A stretch of DNA of 16,158 nt from the NCBI GenBank assembly GCA_003693905.1, contig RFLL01000454.1, forward strand, positions 1 through 16,158, read 5' to 3'. Every line of letters begins with the position of its first letter. Position 1 is the first letter of the stretch. The notes beneath the pieces are model-generated. The model had not been told where the DNA came from, did not search any database, and saw only the letters and a program-made list of their open reading frames with translations. The position numbers and the translations under genes are program-made. This DNA is from Alphaproteobacteria bacterium. GTDB taxonomy: Bacteria; Pseudomonadota; Alphaproteobacteria; Kiloniellales; J153. Shown one piece after another: positions 8,547-14,646 of the stretch.

Positions 8547-9065
8547 TCAGGCCGGTGCCGGGGTCGTGAACAGCCCAACCTTGAGCCCGCGCGCCTGATA
8601 GGCTGGTTCGCCGTCCACCGACATCAGGCCGTCGGCGATGCCCATGACCAGCCGGCCTTGGATGACGCGTTTCAGGTTCAGGTGATATGTCACCAGCTTG
8701 GCGCTCGGCAAGACCTGATTACTCAATTTGACTTCGCCGACCCCCAGTGCCCGCCCGCGGCCGGGCGCTCCGAGCCAGCCGAGGAAAAAGCCGACAAGCT
8801 GCCACAGCGCGTCCAGACCAAGGCAGCCCGGCATCACCGGGTCGCCCTCGAAGTGGCACTTAAAGAACCACAGATCCGGATTGATGTCGAATTCGGCCAC
8901 GACTTCACCACGGTCGTGGGCGCCTCCCTTTTCGGTGATCTTGACGATGCGATCGAACATCAGCATCGGCGGCAGCGGCAACTGGGCATTGCCCGGACCG
9001 AACAACCGGCCATGCGCGCATTCGATCAGGTCTTCATAGCTGTAGCTACTTTTCCGCGCACTCAA
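8547..9065 (-). CDS. fabA: 3-hydroxydecanoyl-ACP dehydratase/isomerase FabA (TTG start)
   Basis: FabA dehydrates 3-hydroxydecanoyl-ACP and isomerises trans-2- to cis-3-decenoyl-ACP, the branch point to unsaturated fatty acids in the cytoplasm. The 172-residue hot-dog protein has the family N-terminus ([29 protein letters not shown]) and the active-site pair His71 ([13 protein letters not shown]) and Asp85 (GLDALWQL). The start is TTG at 9065. No in-frame ATG or GTG gives the family's N-terminus, and AGGGGGG (plus-strand 9071-9077) sits five bases upstream. First gene of fabA-fabB-fabI, divergent from irr, an arrangement known from other alphaproteobacteria including rhizobia. A promoter-like pair lies about 100 bases upstream. 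Confidence 0.95.
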   Translation of the reverse strand: MSARKSSYSYEDLIECAHGRLFGPGNAQLPLPPMLMFDRIVKITEKGGAHDRGEVVAEFDINPDLWFFKCHFEGDPVMPGCLGLDALWQLVGFFLGWLGAPGRGRALGVGEVKLSNQVLPSAKLVTYHLNLKRVIQGRLVMGIADGLMSVDGEPAYQARGLKVGLFTTPAPA

Positions 9066-9167
9066 GGCCGCCCCCCTACGTGCCGAGACATCTTTCGGGA
9101 AAAAGAAAAAACAAGCACAATCACCCTGCCGCGCGCGCCGTATGCTGCGCGCAGTCGTGGCGCGACT

Positions 9168-9195
9168 ATAGTACAGGCCACCGCCGGCCGATCAA
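9168..9195 (-). promoter_or_regulatory. Candidate promoter of fabA-fabB-fabI
   Basis: On the minus strand TTGATC (plus 9190-9195) and TACTAT (plus 9168-9173) are separated by 16 bases, resembling a sigma-70 pair. Transcription would start near 9161 and give a leader of about 95 bases that contains a GC-rich inverted repeat (GCGCGC near 9131-9152) and a T-rich run near 9095-9112. This is a sequence match only. Confidence 0.4.
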
Positions 9196-9254
9196 CCGGT
9201 TGCAGATGCGCAAAAGGCCCGAAGCGAGGGCGGAGGGGGCGGGGAATGGTTGCG

Positions 9255-9343
9255 AAATTGTCTTAAATGAATTCCAGAAAATTTACCAACCGACTGATTT
9301 TAACGTTTTATTTTTGCACCGGCACGCTATATAAGGAAGCAGG
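9255..9343 (+). promoter_or_regulatory. AT-rich promoter region of irr
   Basis: A conspicuous AT-rich island (about 9255-9320) interrupts the GC-rich background directly upstream of irr. TATATAA at 9328-9334 is the best -10-like run but abuts the ribosome site (AAGGA, 9333-9337), so the real -10 may be in the TTTTAT-like runs further up. TTCCAGAAAATTTACC near 9272-9287 resembles one half of an Irr box only weakly. The exact elements are unresolved. Confidence 0.35.
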
Positions 9344-9766
9344 ATGAGCTCGACCCGACCATATGCTTCGCTGATCGAACGGCTGAAGGCCGCCGGCCTG
9401 CGGCCGACGCGCCAGCGGCTCGCCCTGGCCAGACTGCTGTTCGAGCGCGGCGATCGCCATCTGACCGCCGAACAGCTTCACACCGAAGCCGCCGCGGCGG
9501 CGGTGCCGGTCTCATTGGCCACGGTCTACAACACCTTGCATCAGTTTACGGCAGCGGGTCTGCTGCGCGAAGTGGTGGTGGAACCCGGGCGCTCGTACTT
9601 CGACACCAACGTCGACGATCATCACCATTTCTTCTTTGAAGACGACGGCCAACTGGAAGACATCCCCGGCGATTCGGTCTTTCTGGACAATCTTCCGCAG
9701 GCCCCCGACGGCACCGAAATATCGCGTGTGGACGTCATCATCCGGGTTGCGCGAAAGCAGAATTAG
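9344..9766 (+). CDS. irr: Irr, heme/iron-responsive Fur-family transcriptional regulator
   Basis: Irr is the alphaproteobacterial member of the Fur family that senses heme-iron status and represses or activates iron genes. The 140-residue product has the winged-helix domain (LRPTRQRLALARLLF near residues 19-33, recognition region SLATVYNTLHQFTAAGLL at 57-74) and then the Irr-typical YFDTNVDDHHHFFFED with the triple His at residues 93-95. Irr rather than Fur or Zur is indicated by this HHH stretch, by the absence of any cysteine and by its position divergent to fabA. It lacks the N-terminal Cys-Pro heme motif of Bradyrhizobium Irr. The start at ATG 9344 has AAGGA at 9333-9337. It lies 177 bases upstream of the rubrerythrin gene, whose promoter carries an Irr-box-like palindrome. 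Confidence 0.92.
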   Translation: MSSTRPYASLIERLKAAGLRPTRQRLALARLLFERGDRHLTAEQLHTEAAAAAVPVSLATVYNTLHQFTAAGLLREVVVEPGRSYFDTNVDDHHHFFFEDDGQLEDIPGDSVFLDNLPQAPDGTEISRVDVIIRVARKQN

Positions 9767-9795
9767 CCTTTTATCCGCAGCCTCTTAAAAAATTC

Positions 9796-9812
9796 CTTGG
9801 AATAGTTCTAAA
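9796..9812 (+). promoter_or_regulatory. Irr box (iron control element)-like palindrome upstream of rubrerythrin
   Basis: CTTGGAA-TAG-TTCTAAA spans 9796-9812. Compared with the palindromic Irr-box form TTTAGAA-N3-TTCTAAA as I remember it, the right arm matches 7 of 7 and the left arm 5 of 7. It lies three bases before a TTGACT -35-like element and 131 bases before the rubrerythrin ATG. A position upstream of -35 fits activation or occlusion of the promoter. The consensus is recalled from the literature, so the match needs scoring with a proper matrix. Confidence 0.55.
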
Positions 9813-9815
9813 CTG

Positions 9816-9844
9816 TTGACTCGGGCGTCGCTCTGACCTATGTA
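9816..9844 (+). promoter_or_regulatory. Candidate promoter for the rubrerythrin gene
   Basis: TTGACT (9816-9821) and TATGTA (9839-9844) are 17 bases apart. The -35 is good and the -10 poor. Transcription would begin near 9851, leaving a leader of about 93 bases. The Irr-box-like palindrome lies immediately upstream. Confidence 0.45.
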
Positions 9845-9855
9845 CGGGGGGTGCG

Positions 9856-9903
9856 GGGACCGAGGTGCGGCCGCGTGTCACGCAAGGCCCCGCGGCCGGT
9901 CCC
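9856..9903 (+). other. Stem-loop at the 5' end of the predicted rubrerythrin leader
   Basis: GGGACC (9856-9861) pairs with GGTCCC (9898-9903), and GGCCGCG (9869-9875) with CGCGGCC (9891-9897). The result is 13 base pairs with a 7-base bulge on the 5' side. It would sit at the very start of the predicted transcript, where such structures can stabilise mRNA. Confidence 0.4.
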
Positions 9904-9943
9904 TGCGCCGGATGAGTAGAACTCTGAAAATAGGGAGAGCACG

Positions 9944-10363
9944 ATGCCCCAGCTCAAAGGCACCAAGACGGAACAGAACCTGAAGGAAGCGTTTGCCGGC
10001 GAAAGTCAGGCCAACCGGCGCTACCTCTATTTCGCGCAGAAGGCCGACGTGGAGGGCTACAACGACGTCTCGGCCGTGTTCCGTTCAACCGCGGAGGGCG
10101 AAACCGGCCACGCCCACGGCCACCTGCAGTTCCTTGAAGAAGTCGGCGACCCGGCCACCGGCGAGCCGATCGGCGATACCCGTCTTAACCTCAAGGCCGC
10201 GATCGCGGGCGAAACCTACGAGTACACCGACATGTACCCGGGCATGGCCCGCACCGCCCGCGAGGAAGGCTTCGACGAGATCGCCGACTGGTTCGAAACC
10301 CTGGCCAAGGCGGAAAAGAGCCACGCGGGTCGCTTCCAGCGGGCTCTCGACACGCTCGAGTAG
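9944..10363 (+). CDS. Rubrerythrin-like di-iron protein without rubredoxin domain
   Basis: Rubrerythrins are cytoplasmic four-helix di-iron proteins that reduce hydrogen peroxide. This 139-residue protein has the ligand set expected from Desulfovibrio rubrerythrin: E20 ([11 protein letters not shown]), E53 and H56 (ExxH in GETGHAHGH), E90 and E93 (GETYEY), and E124 with H127 (EKSH). It contains no CxxC pair, so the C-terminal rubredoxin domain that normally delivers electrons is absent and an outside donor is needed. The start at ATG 9944 has AGGGAG at 9932-9937. It lies downstream of irr and upstream, on the same strand, of a GlpC-like Fe-S protein and a DUF3501 protein; the Irr-box-like site suggests iron control. 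The Fe-S neighbour is the obvious candidate donor, which is inference. Confidence 0.93.
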   Translation: MPQLKGTKTEQNLKEAFAGESQANRRYLYFAQKADVEGYNDVSAVFRSTAEGETGHAHGHLQFLEEVGDPATGEPIGDTRLNLKAAIAGETYEYTDMYPGMARTAREEGFDEIADWFETLAKAEKSHAGRFQRALDTLE

Positions 10364-10394
10364 GGCGCCGGCCGACGGGCTGCGTCCGGCGCCC
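10363..10394 (+). terminator. Stem-loop immediately after rubrerythrin
   Basis: GGGCGCCGG (10363-10371) pairs perfectly with CCGGCGCCC (10386-10394) around a 14-base loop, starting on the last base of the stop codon. There is no T-run, so partial termination or 3'-end protection is more likely than full termination. Confidence 0.5.
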
Positions 10395-10412
10395 GGCGCC
10401 GGCGCAACGATG

Positions 10413-10453
10413 GCACCGGGGGCGGGCATCGCCTGCGCCTGCACCCCCGGTGC
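10413..10453 (+). other. Second stem-loop in the rubrerythrin-Fe-S protein gap
   Basis: GCACCGGGGG (10413-10422) is an exact reverse complement of CCCCCGGTGC (10444-10453), with a 21-base loop. It follows the first hairpin by 18 bases. Two strong GC stems in a row suggest that the gap is built for mRNA segmentation or attenuation. Confidence 0.5.
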
Positions 10454-10460
10454 GTCCGGT

Positions 10461-10486
10461 CGATCCGTCGATATCGATCCGTCGAT
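10461..10486 (+). repeat. 12-base direct repeat CGATCCGTCGAT
   Basis: CGATCCGTCGAT occurs at 10461-10472 and again at 10475-10486, separated by two bases. The junction TCGATATCGA (10468-10477) is itself a palindrome. It could be a regulator site; no known motif is recognised. Confidence 0.5.
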
Positions 10487-10500
10487 GATGTAACTCGCAG

Positions 10501-10550
10501 GCAGGGTTTGGCCCTGCACCGAGATGCGGGAGCAGGGCGCGTGTACGCGC
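10501..10550 (+). other. Two short inverted repeats upstream of the Fe-S protein gene
   Basis: GCAGGG (10501-10506) pairs with CCCTGC (10512-10517) over a 5-base loop. GCGCGT (10537-10542) pairs with ACGCGC (10545-10550) over two bases. They finish a 257-base gap unusually dense in inverted repeats. No convincing -35/-10 pair was found. Confidence 0.35.
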
Positions 10551-10620
10551 GGCACACCTCCCCCATGCGAACGAGGGAACGTGCGCCCAGATTGCGCCCA
10601 GGCACAGGAGCTCGTGAACA

Positions 10621-11967
10621 ATGCGCGAAGGTGGCCTTGAAGCGCCGGTTCGTCATCCGATCAACTGGCAGGATCCGGATTTCACCGATCCGGACAAGAT
10701 CGACGCGGAACTGCGCCGCGTGTTCGACATCTGTCACAGCTGCCGGCGCTGCTTCAATCTGTGCAATTCGTTCCCGACTCTGTTCGATCTGATCGACGAA
10801 TCGCCGACCGGCGAGCTCGATTCGGTGGACAGCGCCGACTTCAAGAAAGTCGTCGACGAATGCACCCTGTGCGACATGTGCTTCATGGTGAGCTGCCCCT
10901 ACGTGCCGCCCCATGAATTCAACATCGATTTCCCTCATCTCATGCTGCGTTACCGGGCGATGGAGCGACGTCAGGGCAAAAGCGGCGGTCTGGCCGAGGA
11001 ACTGACCAAGACCGACCGCAACGGCCGCCTCGCCAGCCTGGTTCCGGGTCTGGCCAACTGGGCCAGCGACACGAAGAACAGGCTGACGCGCCCGGTGATG
11101 GAAAAGGTGCTCCACGTTCATCGCGAAGCCGCACTGCCCAGGTTCCACGGCAAGACGTTCACCGTACGCGCCAGGGAAAGTGCGCCGCCGGTCAACACCG
11201 CAGCCCCCGCTCATGGGCGCAAGGCGGTGCTCTATGCCACCTGCTTCGTCAACTACAACAATCCGCGTACTGGCGAGGCGGCGCGGGCGGTGCTGGCCCG
11301 TAACGGGGTCGAGACCGAGGTCGTCTACCCGATGTGCTGTGGCATGCCGCAGTTGGAGCACGGCAAGATCGAAAACGTCGCCGAACGGGCCCGGCACATC
11401 GCGGCGACGATGCAGCCGTGGATCGACAAGGGCTATGACATCGTCGCGCTGACGCCGTCGTGCACGCTGATTCTGAAATTCGAATGGCCGCTGCTGCTGC
11501 CCGAAGATGCAGCCGTCAAACGGCTGGCCGAATCGGTCTTCGACATCACCGAATACGTGGTCGAGATCGCCAGGAAGCACGGGCTGGCCGAGGGGCTGAA
11601 GCCGCTCGACGGCGGGGTTGCGGTGCATCTGGCCTGTCACGCCCGGGCCCAGAACGTCGGCCCCAAGGCGGCGGAGATGCTGCGTCTGATCCCGCAGGCC
11701 GATCTTGCCGTGATCGAACGCTGTTCGGGCCACGGCGGGTCGTGGGGAATCATGAAGGAGCACTTCGAAACCGCGCTCAAGGTCGGTCGCCCGGCGGCGC
11801 GTCAGGCGGCCAACAGCGCCAAGACCTATCTGACCTCGGAATGCCCGCTGGCCGGAATGCACATCGTGCAAGGGGTCGAACGTCTGAGCAAGGACGAGCC
11901 GCCGCCCTACCGGACCTCGTTCCACCCGATCGAACTGTTTGCGCGCGCCTACGGAATTGACGTGTGA
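10621..11967 (+). CDS. GlpC/HdrD-like iron-sulfur protein with two 4Fe-4S motifs and two CCG domains
   Basis: COG0247-type proteins (GlpC, GlcF, LutA, HdrB/D) carry electrons between flavo-subunits and acceptors. This 448-residue protein has two N-terminal ferredoxin motifs: C38-C41-C44-C48 followed later by P52, and C81-C84-C87-C92-P93, the latter with four rather than three residues before the last Cys. Two cysteine-rich CCG domains follow. The first has C208, C239-C240-G241 and C281; the second has C339, C368 in CSGHGGSWG, and C408. No transmembrane segment or flavin domain is seen. ATG 10621 has AGGAG at 10606-10610. It follows rubrerythrin and precedes DUF3501, and no GlpA/GlpB or lactate/glycolate oxidase subunits are near, so a glycerol-3-phosphate role is unlikely. 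Electron transfer to rubrerythrin is the best guess. Confidence 0.88.
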   Translation: MREGGLEAPVRHPINWQDPDFTDPDKIDAELRRVFDICHSCRRCFNLCNSFPTLFDLIDESPTGELDSVDSADFKKVVDECTLCDMCFMVSCPYVPPHEFNIDFPHLMLRYRAMERRQGKSGGLAEELTKTDRNGRLASLVPGLANWASDTKNRLTRPVMEKVLHVHREAALPRFHGKTFTVRARESAPPVNTAAPAHGRKAVLYATCFVNYNNPRTGEAARAVLARNGVETEVVYPMCCGMPQLEHGKIENVAERARHIAATMQPWIDKGYDIVALTPSCTLILKFEWPLLLPEDAAVKRLAESVFDITEYVVEIARKHGLAEGLKPLDGGVAVHLACHARAQNVGPKAAEMLRLIPQADLAVIERCSGHGGSWGIMKEHFETALKVGRPAARQAANSAKTYLTSECPLAGMHIVQGVERLSKDEPPPYRTSFHPIELFARAYGIDV

Positions 11968-12017
11968 CGGCGATGAACCGGGTGCTGCCCCGCCCGCGTG
12001 GCGCGAACCCGCTTACC

Positions 12018-12024
12018 AAGGAGG
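12018..12024 (+). promoter_or_regulatory. Ribosome binding site deciding the DUF3501 start
   Basis: AAGGAGG is a perfect Shine-Dalgarno match. It lies 8 bases before GTG 12033 and 11 before ATG 12036. It lies inside a longer in-frame extension that would begin at GTG 11964, and so argues for the downstream start. Confidence 0.75.
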
Positions 12025-12035
12025 ATGTTGCAGTG

Positions 12036-12626
12036 ATGGCCCAGCGACGTGAAATCACCCGCGACGACATCATGCCGATGAACCGGTACGCCGATGCGCG
12101 CAAGGAACTGCGCCAGCGGCTGCTGGAAGTAAAGAAGAATCGCCGCCTGGCGGTGGGTCCGGTGTGCACGTTCTATTTCGAGAACTACGACACCATGTGG
12201 CACCAGATCCACGAGATGCTGTACATCGAACGCGGCGGCGAAGCGCAGATTCCCGACGAGCTGGCGGCCTACAATCCGCTGGTGCCGAAGGGCCGTGAAC
12301 TGGTTGCCACCGTGATGTTCGAAATCGACGATCCCGAACGGCGGCGCGAATTTCTGTCCCGACTCGGTGGCGTCGAAGAGACCATGTTCATCGAGGTCGA
12401 TGGCGAGACCATCGCGGGCGAGGCCGAACGCGACGTCGATCGCTCCACCGCCGAAGGCAAGGCGTCCTCGGTCCATTTCGTCCATTTCCCGTTCACCGAT
12501 GAACAGGTGGCCGCGTTTCGCCGTCCCGGCGCAGAGGTCCGCGTCGGTATTCGCCATCCCCACTATGGCCACATCGCCGTGATGCCGGAAGCCGTGCGCG
12601 CCGCTTTGGCCGAAGACTTCGACTGA
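12036..12626 (+). CDS. DUF3501 family protein
   Basis: DUF3501 proteins have no established function. The 196-residue product opens with EITRDDIMPMNRYADARKEL and then shows VGPVCTFYFENYDTMWHQI, EMLYIERGG and VGIRHPHYGHIAVM, which I recognise as the family's conserved blocks. It is soluble, acidic, cysteine-poor and has several His residues toward the C-terminus. The frame is also open back to GTG 11964, which overlaps the stop of the Fe-S gene, but the AAGGAGG at 12018-12024 and the family N-terminus favour ATG 12036 (or GTG 12033). It follows the GlpC-like gene by 68 bases and presumably shares its transcript. The trio rubrerythrin, GlpC-like and DUF3501 recurs in proteobacteria as far as I recall, so a role in the same electron-transfer or iron/peroxide process is plausible but unproven. 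Confidence 0.85.
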   Translation: MAQRREITRDDIMPMNRYADARKELRQRLLEVKKNRRLAVGPVCTFYFENYDTMWHQIHEMLYIERGGEAQIPDELAAYNPLVPKGRELVATVMFEIDDPERRREFLSRLGGVEETMFIEVDGETIAGEAERDVDRSTAEGKASSVHFVHFPFTDEQVAAFRRPGAEVRVGIRHPHYGHIAVMPEAVRAALAEDFD

Positions 12627-12652
12627 GCGCGTGGGGGCAGGAGCGTTCCGCA

Positions 12653-12674
12653 CCGCGCCGTCGCACCGGCGCGG
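12653..12674 (+). terminator. Stem-loop between convergent DUF3501 and SH3 genes
   Basis: CCGCGCCG (12653-12660) pairs perfectly with CGGCGCGG (12667-12674) around a 6-base loop, in the 66-base gap where two genes converge. It can serve both strands. No T-run follows on either side, so its strength as a terminator is uncertain. Confidence 0.5.
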
Positions 12675-12692
12675 CCGGCACGGGCGCTTTGG

Positions 12693-13301
12693 TCAACGGC
12701 CGCTGGTCAGGCGGGCCGGGTCGTCGTCGCCGTAGATTTCGTCGCGGCGCAACCAGCCGGAAAAGCCCTTTATTTCGACCCGGCACCAGGCACCGTCGCA
12801 GCCGCGCAGGCGCCCGACCACGCCGGGTTCGACCAGCGCCACCCCGCCGGCCTGCGGATCCGGCTTGCGGCGCAGCAGACGCTGGCGCTCGACGACCAGG
12901 ATCATGCGTGTCGGGCTCAGCATGCTCTGATGGATCCAGCCAGTGGCGCCTTCCCAGTCGCGAATGTTGCGCCAGGTCTCGAATTCGTCGATCACCTCGA
13001 CCGGCAGACCGGTGCGCTGGTAGACCCATTTGATGGGATAGCGCACCCCGGGCCCGGTGCGCAGGTTGACCTTGGACGCCCGCAGCGAGGCATAGCGCGG
13101 CAGCGGCTGTCCGCTGGGGCCGATCCGCGGCGTCTGGAGCCGGGACTGGACCGGTGTCCGGCTTGCGGCCGGATCGGACGCCGGATCCGGCGGCTGGGCC
13201 CGCAGAGGCGCTGCCGGGGCCAATGTCAGCGCGATCGCGGCCAGCAGCACCAGACGCAGACGACGAACACAAGGATGAGGAACAGGGGTGCGCGCGGTCA
13301 C
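12693..13301 (-). CDS. Secreted protein with two bacterial SH3-like domains
   Basis: The 202-residue protein has a classic signal peptide: Arg-rich start (CVRRLR), a hydrophobic core (LVLLAAIALTLAPAAP) and an AQ-type cleavage site near residue 36, so it is exported. A Pro-rich linker follows, then two SH3_4-type domains: the first with LRASKVNLRTGPGVRYPI and GWIHQSML, the second with LLRRKPDPQAG, WCRVEIKGFSGWLRR and EIYG. Such domains usually bind cell-wall or other periplasmic ligands; the ligand here is unknown. The start is GTG 13301, chosen because GAGGAGG (plus-strand 13308-13314) sits six bases away; a longer frame to 13409 would bury the signal peptide. It is divergent from the glycerate dehydrogenase gene, a pairing I recall from other alphaproteobacteria. 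Confidence 0.85.
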   Translation of the reverse strand: MTARTPVPHPCVRRLRLVLLAAIALTLAPAAPLRAQPPDPASDPAASRTPVQSRLQTPRIGPSGQPLPRYASLRASKVNLRTGPGVRYPIKWVYQRTGLPVEVIDEFETWRNIRDWEGATGWIHQSMLSPTRMILVVERQRLLRRKPDPQAGGVALVEPGVVGRLRGCDGAWCRVEIKGFSGWLRRDEIYGDDDPARLTSGR

Positions 13302-13378
13302 CGGATCCCTCCTCGAGGCGCTGGTTGCATGTGGTATCGTAGCGGGATCGAAGGCCCCCCGGGTCCGTTGCGGTGGCC

Positions 13379-13410
13379 GGTGGCAGGTCCTCCGGTCTTG
13401 GAGGGCCACC
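13379..13410. other. Stem-loop in the divergent SH3/dehydrogenase gap
   Basis: GGTGGC (13379-13384) pairs with GCCACC (13405-13410), and CCTCC (13389-13393) with GGAGG (13400-13404), with a 4-base bulge and a 6-base loop. It could be a regulator site or a leader structure for either gene. No regulator family is recognised. Confidence 0.35.
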
Positions 13411-13486
13411 TAACCGCGATGCCGGGGGCGGGTCAACCCCGGGGCGCGGGGCCCGGGCGGGTCCGGGCCGGCGCCGGTCGGCGTAC

Positions 13487-13516
13487 TGGACAAAGACGCC
13501 GCGGTCCTGCTATGGC
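13487..13516 (+). promoter_or_regulatory. Weak promoter candidate for the glycerate dehydrogenase gene
   Basis: TGGACA (13487-13492) is one mismatch from TTGACA. TATGGC (13511-13516), preceded by TGC, is a poor -10 at 18-base spacing. The remainder of the gap is very GC-rich and offers nothing better. Confidence 0.25.
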
Positions 13517-13560
13517 GTGGCCCGCACGCGACCTTTTCGGCACTTTCTCGAGACCGGGAC

Positions 13561-14547
13561 ATGGCCACGAAAAAGCCCCTCGTCATCGTTACGCGCCGGC
13601 TCCCCGACGTCATCGAAACGCGGATGATGGAGCTGTTCGATTGCCGTCTCAATATCGATGATCGGCCGATGTCGCATGCGGAACTGGTACAGGCGGCGCA
13701 GGAGGCGGACGTCCTGGTCCCGACCGTCACCGATCGCATCGACGCGGCCGTGCTGTCGCAGGCCGGGCCGCAGTTGAAGCTGATCGCCTCGTTCGGCACC
13801 GGCGTCGATCACATCGACCTGAAAACCGCGCGTCAGCGCGGCATCACCGTCACCAACACCCCGGGCGTCCTGACCGAGGACACGGCCGACATGACCATGG
13901 CGATGATGCTGGCCCTGCCGCGACGCCTGGTCGAGGGCGAGCGCCTGGTGCGCTCCGGCGCGTGGAAGGGCTGGGGGCCGACGCACATGCTCGGCCATCG
14001 CATCTGGGGCAAGCGTCTGGGCATCATCGGCATGGGCCGGATCGGCCAGGCGGTGGCGCGCCGGGCCCGCGGTTTCGGTCTGGCGATCCACTATCACAAC
14101 CGGCGCCGGGTCCACCCCGACATCGAAGCGGAGCTGGAGGCGACCTACTGGGAAAGCCTGGATCAGATGCTGTCGCGCATGGACATCATCTCGATCCACT
14201 GCCCCCACACCCCGGCGACCTATCATCTGCTGTCGGCGCGCCGGCTCAAGCTGTTGCCCAGCCACGCCTACATCGTGAACACCAGCCGCGGCGAAGTGAT
14301 CGACGAAAACGCTCTGGCGCGCCTGATCGCCGCCGGCGAGATCGCCGGGGCCGCGCTCGACGTCTTCGAGCACGAGCCGGCCGTCAACCCCAGGCTGATG
14401 AAGCTCGACAACGTCATCCTGCTGCCGCACATGGGCTCGGCCACGATCGAGGGGCGGATCGCGATGGGCGAAAAGGTCATCATCAACATCAAGACCTTCG
14501 CCGACGGTCACACGCCACCCGACCGAGTGCTCGAATCGATGTTCTGA
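13561..14547 (+). CDS. D-glycerate dehydrogenase / hydroxypyruvate-glyoxylate reductase (D-2-hydroxyacid dehydrogenase family)
   Basis: Enzymes of this group interconvert hydroxypyruvate and D-glycerate, or glyoxylate and glycolate, with NAD(P)H in the cytoplasm. The 328-residue protein has the split substrate domain (ASFGTGVDHIDL, NTPGVLTEDTADMTM) around a Rossmann domain with GMGRIG at residues 157-162. The catalytic triad is R243 (NTSRGEV), E272 (DVFEHEP) and H290 (LPHMGSAT), with the same R-E and E-H spacing (29 and 18) as glycerate dehydrogenase of Hyphomicrobium. The start at ATG 13561 gives the usual N-terminus; only a weak GAGACCGGGA precedes it. Substrate choice between glycerate, glyoxylate and related acids cannot be settled from sequence. 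The SDR gene follows 99 bases later. Confidence 0.9.
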   Translation: MATKKPLVIVTRRLPDVIETRMMELFDCRLNIDDRPMSHAELVQAAQEADVLVPTVTDRIDAAVLSQAGPQLKLIASFGTGVDHIDLKTARQRGITVTNTPGVLTEDTADMTMAMMLALPRRLVEGERLVRSGAWKGWGPTHMLGHRIWGKRLGIIGMGRIGQAVARRARGFGLAIHYHNRRRVHPDIEAELEATYWESLDQMLSRMDIISIHCPHTPATYHLLSARRLKLLPSHAYIVNTSRGEVIDENALARLIAAGEIAGAALDVFEHEPAVNPRLMKLDNVILLPHMGSATIEGRIAMGEKVIINIKTFADGHTPPDRVLESMF

Positions 14548-14556
14548 GTCGATGTT

Positions 14557-14574
14557 CCGGGCCCGCCGGTCCGG
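14557..14574 (+). other. Stem-loop after the glycerate dehydrogenase gene
   Basis: CCGGGCC (14557-14563) pairs with GGTCCGG (14568-14574), with one wobble and a 4-base loop, ten bases after the stop. A 9-base direct repeat, TCGATGTTC, at 14536-14544 and 14549-14557 straddles the stop codon. No T-run is present; this is a weak terminator at best. Confidence 0.35.
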
Positions 14575-14646
14575 GACAGGCCGGGGCGGTTCAGCTTTCG
14601 GTGTCCATGGGAGCGTTGATGCGATGCCAGTGAGGAGAGGCGAAGC

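Noticed and set aside
7260..9266. 668-codon plus-strand open frame across fabB and fabA
   Set aside because: It is antisense to two complete fab genes with intact active sites. The translation shows no family features, so it is a codon-bias shadow.
9272..9288. Irr box in the irr promoter for autoregulation
   Set aside because: TCCAGAA-AAT-TTACCAA matches only about 5/7 and 4/7 in the two arms, which is close to chance in an AT-rich stretch.
10216..11925. 569-codon minus-strand open frame across rubrerythrin and the Fe-S gene
   Set aside because: It is a shadow of two well-supported plus-strand genes, and its product has no recognisable motif.
10621..11967. Glycerol-3-phosphate dehydrogenase subunit C (glpC)
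   Set aside because: The fold matches, but there is no glpA or glpB nearby and the neighbours are rubrerythrin and DUF3501, so the gene name glpC is not assigned.
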